In this document: positions 13,222 through 21,654 of the stretch, in pieces
Position numbering within the stretch: position 1 is the first letter of the stretch
Layout of the letters: every line of letters begins with the position of its first letter
Source: Brevundimonas sp. UBA986
GTDB taxonomy: Bacteria > Pseudomonadota > Alphaproteobacteria > Caulobacterales > Caulobacteraceae
Length of the DNA: 21,654 nt
Reading direction: 5' to 3'
NCBI GenBank assembly: GCA_002292165.1
Contig: DBBK01000122.1
Coordinates: forward strand, 34,604-56,257
Position numbers and translations under genes: made by a program
Notes under the pieces: model-generated
What the model saw: the letters and a program-made list of their open reading frames with translations, nothing else
Databases searched by the model: none
What the model was told of the DNA's origin: nothing

Positions 13222-16056
13222 ATGAGACTGACTCTTCTGCTCGGCGCCGCCATCGCGCCGCTGGCCTTCGCAGGCGCCGTTCAGGCCGCCGACGCCGCCA
13301 TCGCTCCCGTCACCGCCGAAGCGCCCGCGGGCGAAGTCCTGTACGGCCACGTCGCCGGCGCCAACGGCTCGAACCTGCCGGGCGCCGAGGTCGTGGTGCG
13401 CGAGACCGGCCGCCGCGCCGTCACCGACACCCAGGGCAACTTCAGCCTTGCCGGCCTTGAGCCGGGCGCCGTGACCCTGGAAATCCGCTACCTCGGCCTG
13501 CCCGACGCCAGCCAACCCGTCACCATCCTGGCCGGCGCCCCGACCAGCGTCGACATCGTCCTGGCCGCCTCGCCCGACGCCTCGGCCACCTCGGTCGAGG
13601 ACGTCGTCGTCACCGGCGTGATCACCGACGGCATCGCCCGCTCGCTGAACCAGCAGCGCAACGCCGACGGCACCGTCAACGTCCTGTCCTCGGACGCCAT
13701 CGGCCGCTACCCCGACCCCAATGTCGCTGAATCGCTGCAACGCGTTCAGGGCATCGCCATCCAGCGCGACCAGGGCGAAGGCCGCTACATCAACGTCCGC
13801 GGCGCTCCGTCGGCCTTCACCGCCGTTTCGGTCGACGGCGTGGCCATTCCGGCCGTGTCGCCGACGACTCGCGCGGTCGATCTGGACACCCTGCCGTCGG
13901 ACATCGTCTCGACCGTCGAGGTCTCCAAGACCCTGTCGCCGAGCCAGGACGCCGACTCGATCGCCGGTGCGGTCAACATCAAGACCCGCTCGCCGTTCGA
14001 CAAACGCCGTCTGTCGTTCAGCGGTTATGGCGGCGGCAGCTACAACGACTACGGCGGTTCCGACACCCGCGCTGGCGCGACGATCTCGAACGTCTTCGGT
14101 CCCAACCAGACCTTCGGCGCCCTGCTGTCGCTCAGCTTCTCCGAGACCAATCGCCGTCCCGACAACGTCGAGAACGCCTGGAACTACAACGCCACGACGA
14201 ACCGCTATACGATCGACGAAACCCTCTTCAAGGACTACGAGACCAAGCGCACCCGTCAGGCGCTGACCGGCGCGCTGGAATGGCGTCCGACCGAAGAAAC
14301 CCGCGCCTGGCTGCGCGGATCGTATGCCGAGTTCGAAGACGACGAGTATAGAGACAGCCTGCGCTTCACCTACTCCGACGGCACGCTTCAGGCCGGCTCG
14401 ACCGACCATTCGGCGACCTTCACGGGCGCCCGTATCTACAAGGCGCTGCGCCACCGCACCCAGAACAACCAGATCACCACCCTGAACCTGGGCGGCGAAC
14501 ATGATTTCAGCAACGGCGCGGTCTGGGATGCGACCCTGGCCTGGGCCAGGAGCGAGCAGAGCTATCCGCACCGCGACGAGCTGGTCTATCGCTCGGGCTC
14601 GCAGACGCTGAGCTACGACACCACCGACCACTATGCACCGACCTATTCGCCGTTCGCCTCGACCTACTATCTGACGCCGACGAACTACACCTTCCGCGAA
14701 AACACCTACCGGACGAACACGACCGAGCAGGAAGACGTCTCGTTCAAGACCAACGTCGAACTGCCGACCGTCATCGGCGGCCATGAGGTGACGCTCAAGT
14801 TCGGCGCCAAATACTCGACCCGCGACGTCTATGCGGACGAAGAGCGTTATCGCGACCGCACCACCACCGCGCCGGTCAATCCGGGCGCTCTTGCGACCCT
14901 GCTCAGCGACCGGGTGTCGCAGAACTACGACTACAACCTCGGGGTCAAGTTCGACCACGATCTGGTCGCCGCCTACCTCGACGGAATCCGGGCCACCTCG
15001 ACCAACGCCGCTGCTCGTCGTCTGCCGCAGTCGATCAGCGCCGACTACACCGCCAATGAGGACATCATCGCCGGCTACGGCCAGGCCCGGTTCGACCTCG
15101 GCGCCACCAACGTCCTGATCGGCCTGCGTGTCGAACAGACCAACTTCGACGGCTCCGCCATCGTGGTGCCCCGCAACGCCACGACCGGGACCCTGACGTC
15201 GGTCAGCAACGACCGGACGGACTTCTTCCCCAACCTGACCCTGCGTCACAGCTTCAGCGAAAGCCTGATCGGCCGCTTCGCCTTGACGCGCGCCATCTCG
15301 CGTCCGGAATATTCCGAGATCGTTCCCCGCGTCGTCGAGACCAGCGAGGGCAGCACGGTCACCTTCGCCCGCGGCAATCCGAACCTCGAATCCGCCCTGT
15401 CGAACAACATCGACGCGGGTCTGGAATACTATCTGCGTCCGCTGGGCGTGATCTCGGTCAATGCCTTTTACAAGGACCTGTCCGACTACCGGTTCACGCT
15501 GAACACCCAGACGCCGTTCACCGACCCGACCACTCCGGCCATCACGACCGCGATCTACACCGAGGCCGTCAACGCCCCGGACGGTCACCTGGCCGGCGTC
15601 GAGTTCAACTGGCAGCAGACCTTCGACTTCCTGCCGGGCTGGGCTTCGGGCTTCGGCGTCTTCGCCAACTACACGGTGACGGACGCCGAGATCAAAACCG
15701 CCGCCAGCTACGCCGGGCGCAACACCTTCGTCCTGCCGGGGCAGTCGGACACGGTCTACAACGCCGCCCTGTTCTACGAGAAGTACGGCTTCAGCGCCCG
15801 CATTTCGTACACCCACCGCAGCGACTTCCTCGAAGCCATCGACGCGACCCGTCCGGGCATGGACCTCTATGTCGAGGGCCGTGGCCAGCTGGACTTCACC
15901 ACCAGCTACGACTTCGGCAACGGCGTTGAGGTGTTCGGCGAGGCCAAGAACCTGACCGACTCGGCGGGCGTCCGCTACTACGGCTCGCGCGAGCGGACCT
16001 ATGAGTACGAGAAGTTCGGCTACAACGTCTTCGGCGGCGTGCGGGTGAAGTTCTGA
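13222..16056 (+). CDS. TonB-dependent outer-membrane receptor, probably for phytate or its products
   Basis: The product is 944 residues. A signal peptide (MRLTLLLGAAIAPLAFAGAVQA, probable cleavage after AVQA) is followed by a carboxypeptidase-regulatory-like beta domain ('LYGHVAGANGSNLPGAEVVVRETGRRAV' to about residue 115), a TonB-box-like 'VEDVVVTG' (about 129-136), the plug ('DPNVAESLQRVQGIAIQRDQGEGRYINVRGA', 'DADSIAGAVNIKTR') and a long beta barrel. The last residue is Phe (VRVKF), as required for barrel insertion. Length and layout are those of the large Caulobacterales receptors. It imports a substrate across the outer membrane using TonB-ExbBD energy. Divergence from the phytase suggests phytate, inositol phosphates or a related chelate as ligand. 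The hairpin terminator at 16164 ends the unit. Confidence 0.9.
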   Translation: MRLTLLLGAAIAPLAFAGAVQAADAAIAPVTAEAPAGEVLYGHVAGANGSNLPGAEVVVRETGRRAVTDTQGNFSLAGLEPGAVTLEIRYLGLPDASQPVTILAGAPTSVDIVLAASPDASATSVEDVVVTGVITDGIARSLNQQRNADGTVNVLSSDAIGRYPDPNVAESLQRVQGIAIQRDQGEGRYINVRGAPSAFTAVSVDGVAIPAVSPTTRAVDLDTLPSDIVSTVEVSKTLSPSQDADSIAGAVNIKTRSPFDKRRLSFSGYGGGSYNDYGGSDTRAGATISNVFGPNQTFGALLSLSFSETNRRPDNVENAWNYNATTNRYTIDETLFKDYETKRTRQALTGALEWRPTEETRAWLRGSYAEFEDDEYRDSLRFTYSDGTLQAGSTDHSATFTGARIYKALRHRTQNNQITTLNLGGEHDFSNGAVWDATLAWARSEQSYPHRDELVYRSGSQTLSYDTTDHYAPTYSPFASTYYLTPTNYTFRENTYRTNTTEQEDVSFKTNVELPTVIGGHEVTLKFGAKYSTRDVYADEERYRDRTTTAPVNPGALATLLSDRVSQNYDYNLGVKFDHDLVAAYLDGIRATSTNAAARRLPQSISADYTANEDIIAGYGQARFDLGATNVLIGLRVEQTNFDGSAIVVPRNATTGTLTSVSNDRTDFFPNLTLRHSFSESLIGRFALTRAISRPEYSEIVPRVVETSEGSTVTFARGNPNLESALSNNIDAGLEYYLRPLGVISVNAFYKDLSDYRFTLNTQTPFTDPTTPAITTAIYTEAVNAPDGHLAGVEFNWQQTFDFLPGWASGFGVFANYTVTDAEIKTAASYAGRNTFVLPGQSDTVYNAALFYEKYGFSARISYTHRSDFLEAIDATRPGMDLYVEGRGQLDFTTSYDFGNGVEVFGEAKNLTDSAGVRYYGSRERTYEYEKFGYNVFGGVRVKF

Positions 16057-16095
16057 CACCCAGGAGCGCTATGCTCGGGTCGCGGACCCTCGCGA

Positions 16096-16141
16096 CTTGA
16101 GCGCAGGCGCTTCGCGCTCAAGCAGCGAGCCACCGCGTGGC
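16096..16141. repeat. Tandem hairpins downstream of the receptor gene (REP-like)
   Basis: Two palindromes sit close together: CTTGAGCGC / GCGCTCAAG (16096-16104 / 16114-16122) and GCCAC / GTGGC (16129-16133 / 16137-16141). Such paired GC-rich palindromes between genes look like extragenic REP-type repeats. Whether the unit recurs elsewhere in the genome cannot be seen here. Confidence 0.45.
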
Positions 16142-16163
16142 GAGCGGCAGCGCAAAAGGAATG

Positions 16164-16194
16164 GGGGCCGGGCGGCGACGTCCGGCCCCTTTTT
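16164..16194 (+). terminator. Rho-independent terminator of the receptor gene
   Basis: Perfect 8-bp stem GGGGCCGG (16164-16171) / CCGGCCCC (16182-16189), 10-base loop, followed by TTTTT (16190-16194). Confidence 0.85.
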
Positions 16195-16364
16195 CACGCC
16201 CGGTTCACATGAGGATGGTTAATGCTCAACGCTTCGCTTGACGCCGTCCCGTGCGACGGGAAGGAAAGCGGCTCCCGGATCGCGCGGTCGGGGAAAGTGG
16301 TGCGGTCCTTGCGCGGCGTAATGGCCTTGCGCGTGCAGGGCGCCAGATTGGGACGTTTGAGTTC

Positions 16365-18296
16365 ATGCTGCTTGAGGGCGAGGTCAATTGGACGGTTGTC
16401 TTCGCCGTGCTCGCCGTCGCCGGGCATGTCGTCGCCCTGATCGCCATCTGGTTCGCCGTGCGCAATCGCGGCCGCCACGAAAGCGCCTCGGGCGAGCTGA
16501 ACCAGGTTCAGAAGGTCGCCGCCGAGACCGATAAACGGCTGTTCGAGACCCTGAACGCCATTCCGGTCGCCCTGGTCCAGACCGACACCCAAGGAAAGTT
16601 CGTCTTCGCCAACAAGGCCGCGCACCAGCTGATGGGCCGCCGCGACGCCGAGCTGCTGGGCCTGCGCTTCCACTCGGCGACCTGGGGCATCACCTTCCCG
16701 GACGGCCGTCCGATCCCGCCCGACATGCTGCCCAGCGCCCGCGCGCTCAGGGGCCAGACCGTTCGCGGCTTCCAGCACATTCTCGCCAATCCGTCGTCGC
16801 GGCGGAAGATGCTGGTCTCGGTCACGGCCATGCCGATCGAGAACGAATACGGCCAGATCATCGGCTCCACCGCCGCCGTGGTGGAGAGCGAAGGCCTGGT
16901 CACGCCCGAGGCGCCGCCCGCGCCCGAGCCCGCCTTTGTCCACCCCGACGCCGACCTGACCCGCCGGGTGTTCGACAGCGCCACCAGCGGTCTGGTCGTG
17001 GTCTCGACCCACGGCGTGGTGCGTGAGGCCAATCCCGTCGCTCTGGATCGTCTGGGCCGCCGCGAGGGCGTCATCGGCGCCGACTTCGCCGAAACCTTCC
17101 TGGCCGACGGCGAACGGGTCGAAGCGCGCCAGACCCTGCGCGCGGCCGTTCAGGCCCCGGCCGGCGCCGCCGACATCATCTTCGCGACCCAGGCCGACGG
17201 CACGACCATCGCCTGGCGCATCCTGCCCCTGACCTCCTCCGAGGGGGTGGTCGACACCCTGCTGCTGGCCGGTGACGAACACTTCCCCGAGCCTGAGTTC
17301 GCGCCCGAGCCTGAGGCTGAACCGGAGGTCGAGGTTGAGCCCGAGGTCGAAGCCCCCGCTTTCGACGTCCATCCGGACTTCGCCGCCCCCGAGGTCGCCG
17401 AAAGCGCCTCCGTCGAGGCCGAAGCCCCCTTCGGTGGTGTGGTTCCGGGACCGGACGCGATCGAGGAGGATCAACCGGTCCCCGTCCCGGTCATCGATCC
17501 CGCCGAGCTGGACGCCCTGCGGGTGGAACGCGACGCCGCCCTGCGTCAGGCCGAGGCCGCCCGCGCCGAGGCCGAGACGGCGATGGCCGAGGCCGATCGC
17601 ATCGAGGCCCGCGCCCGCGCCGAGGAAGACAATATCCGCCGTCTGGAAGGCATCGGTCGTATCACCGGCGGTGTGGCCCAGGACTTCAACGCCCTGCTGG
17701 GCGTCATGACCAGCGCGCTCGACATGATGCTGAAGCAGGCCGAGGACCCCGCCCGGGTTCGCCGTCTGGGTCAGGCCGCACTGGCCGCCGGCCAGCGCGG
17801 CGAGTCGATGACGCGTCGTCTGTCGGCCCTGTCGGTCGATGAGGCCATCTCGCCGAAGACCCTGGACGCCGGCGTCCTGCTGCGCGCCATGGAAAGCCGT
17901 CTGCGCGCCCTGGCCGGTCCCGGCGTCGACCTGATGATCGAGGGGCCCTCCGGCCCCGCCGTCGTCCGCATGGATCCCGTGGCCTTCGAGGGCGCCGTGC
18001 GGGCGCTCGTGGCCAACGCCGTCGAGGCCGTGAACGGTTCGGGTTCGGTCGCCGTGCGGCTGGAGACGACCGAGGGCGGCGCCCGCCTGTCGGTGCGCGA
18101 CACCGGCCCGGGCATGGACCGCGACGTCATCGCCCGCGCCTCGGAGCCCTTCTTCACCACCAAGGCCGGCGCCGCCGGTCTGGGCCTGGCGCAGGCCCGC
18201 GCCTTCGCCCGTCAGTCCGGCGGGACCCTGACCATCGACAGCGCTCCCGGCGAGGGCGCCGAGGTGGCGGTCACCCTGCCGGCCGAGGCGGCCTGA
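16365..18296 (+). CDS. Membrane PAS histidine-kinase-like protein with phospho-acceptor His replaced by Gln
   Basis: The product is 643 residues from ATG 16365, chosen because it places a single membrane helix at residues 8-30 ('WTVVFAVLAVAGHVVALIAIWF'); an upstream in-frame ATG at 16251 would add an unlikely leader. Then follow PAS-like domains at about 58-175 and 203-300, an acidic Pro/Glu-rich linker (about 308-378), a coiled coil (382-426), a DHp-like segment and a HATPase domain (532-643). The ATPase boxes are intact: 'ALVANAVEAV' (N), 'DTGPGMD' (G1), 'PFFTTK' (F), 'GLGLAQA' (G2). In the H box the usual 'VAHDFNN' reads 'VAQDFNA': Gln439 (codon CAG, 17679-17681) replaces the phospho-acceptor His. 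Autophosphorylation there is therefore not expected. It may be a pseudokinase or signalling scaffold, as DivL is in Caulobacter. No response regulator is adjacent. Confidence 0.85.
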   Translation: MLLEGEVNWTVVFAVLAVAGHVVALIAIWFAVRNRGRHESASGELNQVQKVAAETDKRLFETLNAIPVALVQTDTQGKFVFANKAAHQLMGRRDAELLGLRFHSATWGITFPDGRPIPPDMLPSARALRGQTVRGFQHILANPSSRRKMLVSVTAMPIENEYGQIIGSTAAVVESEGLVTPEAPPAPEPAFVHPDADLTRRVFDSATSGLVVVSTHGVVREANPVALDRLGRREGVIGADFAETFLADGERVEARQTLRAAVQAPAGAADIIFATQADGTTIAWRILPLTSSEGVVDTLLLAGDEHFPEPEFAPEPEAEPEVEVEPEVEAPAFDVHPDFAAPEVAESASVEAEAPFGGVVPGPDAIEEDQPVPVPVIDPAELDALRVERDAALRQAEAARAEAETAMAEADRIEARARAEEDNIRRLEGIGRITGGVAQDFNALLGVMTSALDMMLKQAEDPARVRRLGQAALAAGQRGESMTRRLSALSVDEAISPKTLDAGVLLRAMESRLRALAGPGVDLMIEGPSGPAVVRMDPVAFEGAVRALVANAVEAVNGSGSVAVRLETTEGGARLSVRDTGPGMDRDVIARASEPFFTTKAGAAGLGLAQARAFARQSGGTLTIDSAPGEGAEVAVTLPAEAA

Positions 18297-18374
18297 TCCG
18301 CGGCCGTGACGCCTTCCATCTTGGAAGCGTAACCGAACGACACCATATCTGACGCAGAAACGGCGGTTCGGCGG

Positions 18375-18402
18375 TTGACCCGGCGGAACCGGGCGTTAGG
18401 TA
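18375..18402 (+). promoter_or_regulatory. Possible lpdA promoter
   Basis: TTGACC (18375-18380) and TAGGTA (18397-18402) are separated by 16 bp in the 149-bp gap before lpdA. The -10 is weak. A short hairpin CTTCCA-TCT-TGGAAG at 18313-18327 lies just after the kinase-like gene but has no T-run. Confidence 0.3.
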
Positions 18403-18445
18403 CGGCGGGCGCGCTCCCACGCCCGACATAGACCCCGAGGATCCC

Positions 18446-19858
<1,413 letters not shown>

Positions 19859-19863
19859 GACCG

Positions 19864-20655
19864 ATGGACCTGAAGATCGCCGGAAAACGCGCCCTGATCT
19901 GCGGCGGGTCCAGCGGTCTGGGGCTGGCGGTGGCGACGGCGCTGGTCAAGGAGGGCGTCCATGTCGCCCTGCTGTCGCGGGATGCCGTGAAGCTTCAGGC
20001 GGCGGCCGATGATCTGAACGCCATGGGGCCGGGCAGGGCGGTGATCGCCCCCGCCGATCTGGCGGACCACGCCGCCCTTCTGGCCGCCGTCGACATCGCC
20101 GAGGCCGCGCTGGGCGGGCCGATCGAGATCCTGCTCAACAATACCGGCGGACCGCCGCCGTCGGGCGTGGTCGGCCTCGACCCCGAGCTGTGGCGCGCCC
20201 AGTTCGAGATGATGGTCCTGTCGGTCTTCCGCCTGACCGACCGGGTCCTGCCGGCCATGCGGGCCGCGGGCTGGGGCCGGATCCTGAACGTCGCCTCGGT
20301 CTCCCTGATCGAGCCGATCGGGACGCTGGGCGTCTCCAATACGCTGCGCGCCTCCATCGCCGCCTGGGCCAAGACCCTGTCGAACGAGGTCGCCGTCGAC
20401 GGGATCACCGTCAACACCCTGCTGCCCGGCCGTATCGACACCCCGCGCATCGAACGCCTCGACAAGGCGCGGGCCGAACAGACGGGTCAGACGCCCGAAC
20501 AGGCGCGCGCGGCGTCCGTGACCTCCATCCCGGTGGGCCGCATCGGCACGACGGAGGAGTTCGGCGCCGTCGCCGCCTTCCTCGCCAGTCCGCTCGCCGC
20601 CTATGTCACCGGCTCTCTGGTGCGGCTGGACGGCGGTTCGGTGCGGGCGATCTGA
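19864..20655 (+). CDS. Atypical short-chain dehydrogenase/reductase lacking the Tyr-x-x-x-Lys motif
   Basis: The product is 263 residues. The Rossmann signature 'ALICGGSSGLGLAVA' (about 10-24) resembles the SDR cofactor loop, 'NNTGG' (92-96) replaces the usual NNAG, and 'ILNVASVS' carries the catalytic-type Ser at about 145. Thirteen residues later, where YxxxK is expected, the sequence is 'S158-N-T-L-R162', so both Tyr and Lys are missing. The later 'VNTLLPGRIDTPRIERLD' and 'VTGSLVRLDGGSVRAI' fit SDR structure. It belongs to the FabG-like subset known not to match the catalytic tetrad. The reaction is therefore unknown. It is five bases after lpdA with a weak ribosome site. I would not call it a 3-oxoacyl-ACP reductase. 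Confidence 0.85.
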   Translation: MDLKIAGKRALICGGSSGLGLAVATALVKEGVHVALLSRDAVKLQAAADDLNAMGPGRAVIAPADLADHAALLAAVDIAEAALGGPIEILLNNTGGPPPSGVVGLDPELWRAQFEMMVLSVFRLTDRVLPAMRAAGWGRILNVASVSLIEPIGTLGVSNTLRASIAAWAKTLSNEVAVDGITVNTLLPGRIDTPRIERLDKARAEQTGQTPEQARAASVTSIPVGRIGTTEEFGAVAAFLASPLAAYVTGSLVRLDGGSVRAI

Positions 20656-20666
20656 AAGACAGAATA

Positions 20667-20680
20667 AGGAATTTATTCCT
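20667..20680. repeat. Small AT-rich palindrome after the SDR gene
   Basis: AGGAAT (20667-20672), TT, ATTCCT (20675-20680) forms a perfect 6-bp stem 11 bases after the stop codon. It is an island of AT-rich sequence, but no T-run follows. A weak terminator or an operator are both possible. Confidence 0.35.
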
Positions 20681-20852
20681 GCAACGCCCTTGTGGCGAAC
20701 CCTCGTCCTCGCCATGTCGCGCTGACGGTCTTTGACATCGCGGACAGGGCAGCCGGCTTCCATGTCCGAAAATCCCGCAATTTCGCATAATCTGGCAGGC
20801 GGACTCAGCCGGATTCAGATAACGTACTGAATCAACTCGGATTCCATTGGCA

Positions 20853-20880
20853 GGTTTGGCACGGTTTGGCACGGTTTGGC
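20853..20880. repeat. Three-unit 10-bp tandem repeat
   Basis: GGTTTGGC occurs at 20853-20860, 20863-20870 and 20873-20880, with AC between the last two and CA/AC before the first; the period is one helical turn. The third unit runs into a hairpin, and GCCAAA at 20902-20907 could pair with the TTTGGC of any unit. It lies between the convergent SDR and retropepsin genes. Confidence 0.6.
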
Positions 20881-20899
20881 GCCCCGTTTTCAGGGCGCC
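20878..20899. repeat. GC-rich hairpin between convergent genes
   Basis: Arms GGCGCCC (20878-20884) and GGGCGCC (20893-20899), loop CGTTTTCA. There is no T-run on either strand. It could stop or stabilise transcripts of either neighbouring gene. Confidence 0.5.
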
Positions 20900-20919
20900 A
20901 TGCCAAAGGCGATGCGACC

Positions 20920-21654
20920 CTAGCTTCGGGTCCGCGTCTCGATCGTGCGCCGCAACGGTCCGAACTCCATGCGCGACCGGCCGAAATCCAGCGACACCCG
21001 CTGGAAGCGCTGAAGCACGTCGGCGCCGAGCAAAAGGGCGGGGCGATCGATCAGGCCCAGGACATCGAAGGCGTGGAGGTCCGCGAACAGCAGGGAGGTC
21101 GGCCCCAGACGCCGGCTGCCGATGATCAACTGGGCGACGTTTTCATGTTCGGCGAGGATCGTCTGGCCCGTGACCCCATAGACGGGGATCAGCGGGCGCT
21201 GGGTGGCGCGGACGACGCCGGGGCCCAGCGCCTGGAACAGGGCGAGGTTGCCGATCGAATACTGGGCGCCGCTGTCGACGAAACAGTCGACCTGAATCCC
21301 GTCGACCCGGGCGTTGAGCAGGATCAGCTGGCCGAAACGCCCGGTCCGGATGCGCCCGCAGTCGTTGCGAGGCAGGCGGGTGGGGGTATGGAAGGCGGTT
21401 CCGATTTCGAGACGGTCAGGCCCCGACGGCGTCAGGCTCATCGAGCGTCTGACCAGGTCGAAGGTCAGTTCGAACCGCGACAGCACGTCCAGCCCCATCA
21501 GGCCGTCGGCGGCCAGAAGCTCGCGCGGATAGACCCCCGCGTAGACGTCGTTGAAGCGCCGTCCGTTGAAGGCCAGCCGGGCAAGCTTCACCGTCGGAGT
21601 CAGCTCGGCGGAGGTCAGGCCGTGGACCAGGATCGGCGGCCCCGGCGGCAGGCC
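20920..21654 (-). CDS. Double retropepsin-like aspartic protease domain protein, 5' partial
   Basis: The frame stays open to the right edge, so the start is outside the window; GTG 21591 could start translation but sits within a conserved-looking segment. About 244 codons are visible. The left domain appears only as its end, 'MGLDVLSRFELTFDLVRRSMSL'. A second domain holds 'VDCFVDSGAQYSIGNLALFQ' (the DSGA active-site motif, around 21265-21276) and closes with 'LLGADVLQRFQRVSLDFGRSRMEF'. The G.DVL..F....D....+M.. endings are typical of retroviral-type aspartyl proteases. Bacterial members are often periplasmic, but a signal sequence cannot be checked here. Substrates are unknown. Confidence 0.7.
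   Translation of the reverse strand, partial: GLPPGPPILVHGLTSAELTPTVKLARLAFNGRRFNDVYAGVYPRELLAADGLMGLDVLSRFELTFDLVRRSMSLTPSGPDRLEIGTAFHTPTRLPRNDCGRIRTGRFGQLILLNARVDGIQVDCFVDSGAQYSIGNLALFQALGPGVVRATQRPLIPVYGVTGQTILAEHENVAQLIIGSRRLGPTSLLFADLHAFDVLGLIDRPALLLGADVLQRFQRVSLDFGRSRMEFGPLRRTIETRTRS

Noticed and set aside
13153..16059. A 968-codon open frame on the minus strand across the TonB receptor gene
   Set aside because: It mirrors the receptor almost exactly. GC-rich codon use creates long open antisense frames, and the product has only repetitive G/V/R/D composition with no domain. The plus-strand frame has a signal peptide, plug and barrel.

Overview
The window looks like a high-GC alphaproteobacterial chromosome, most likely Caulobacterales (Brevundimonas/Caulobacter-like). 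The reasons are the strong GC bias, a phytase divergent from a large TonB-dependent receptor, a TMEM175-like protein, and protein styles typical of that order. The genus is an inference.

Positions 1 to about 10200 are the right end of an integrative element. From left to right it carries: the visible part of a methyltransferase/strawberry-notch helicase whose C-terminal half is missing; a lytic transglycosylase; a tightly overlapping cluster of three small genes including two HTH (excisionase/AlpA-like) proteins; a DUF7662-like gene; the remains of two defence genes (Mrr-like nuclease and Abi_2); a three-gene run of unknown function that starts with a HEPN-motif protein; a type IV toxin-antitoxin pair (AbiEi/AbiEii) with two palindromic operators; and a tyrosine integrase. 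The integrase faces a 95-bp direct repeat that contains the 3' end of a tRNA-Gly(GCC) gene and its terminator. The repeat is present twice, 135 bp apart, with one mismatch. No intact tRNA is in the window. The repeat orientation predicts that the intact tRNA-Gly lies at the far left end of the element.

From about 10340 onward the content is chromosomal: a small membrane protein, a 650-bp structured intergenic region, a TMEM175/DUF1211 channel-like protein, a beta-propeller phytase lipoprotein divergent from a TonB receptor with a PHO-box-like motif between them, a membrane PAS histidine-kinase-like protein whose phospho-acceptor His is Gln, dihydrolipoyl dehydrogenase (lpdA), an atypical SDR, and the 3' part of a double retropepsin-like protein.

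The best candidates for follow-up are: (a) the phytase/receptor pair under a PHO-like box, which predicts phosphate-starvation-induced phytate use; (b) the His-to-Gln kinase; (c) the HEPN-motif operon beside broken defence genes; (d) the nested attachment sites; (e) the AbiE operator pair spaced by six helical turns. No family assignment here was checked against a database; all rest on motif recognition.
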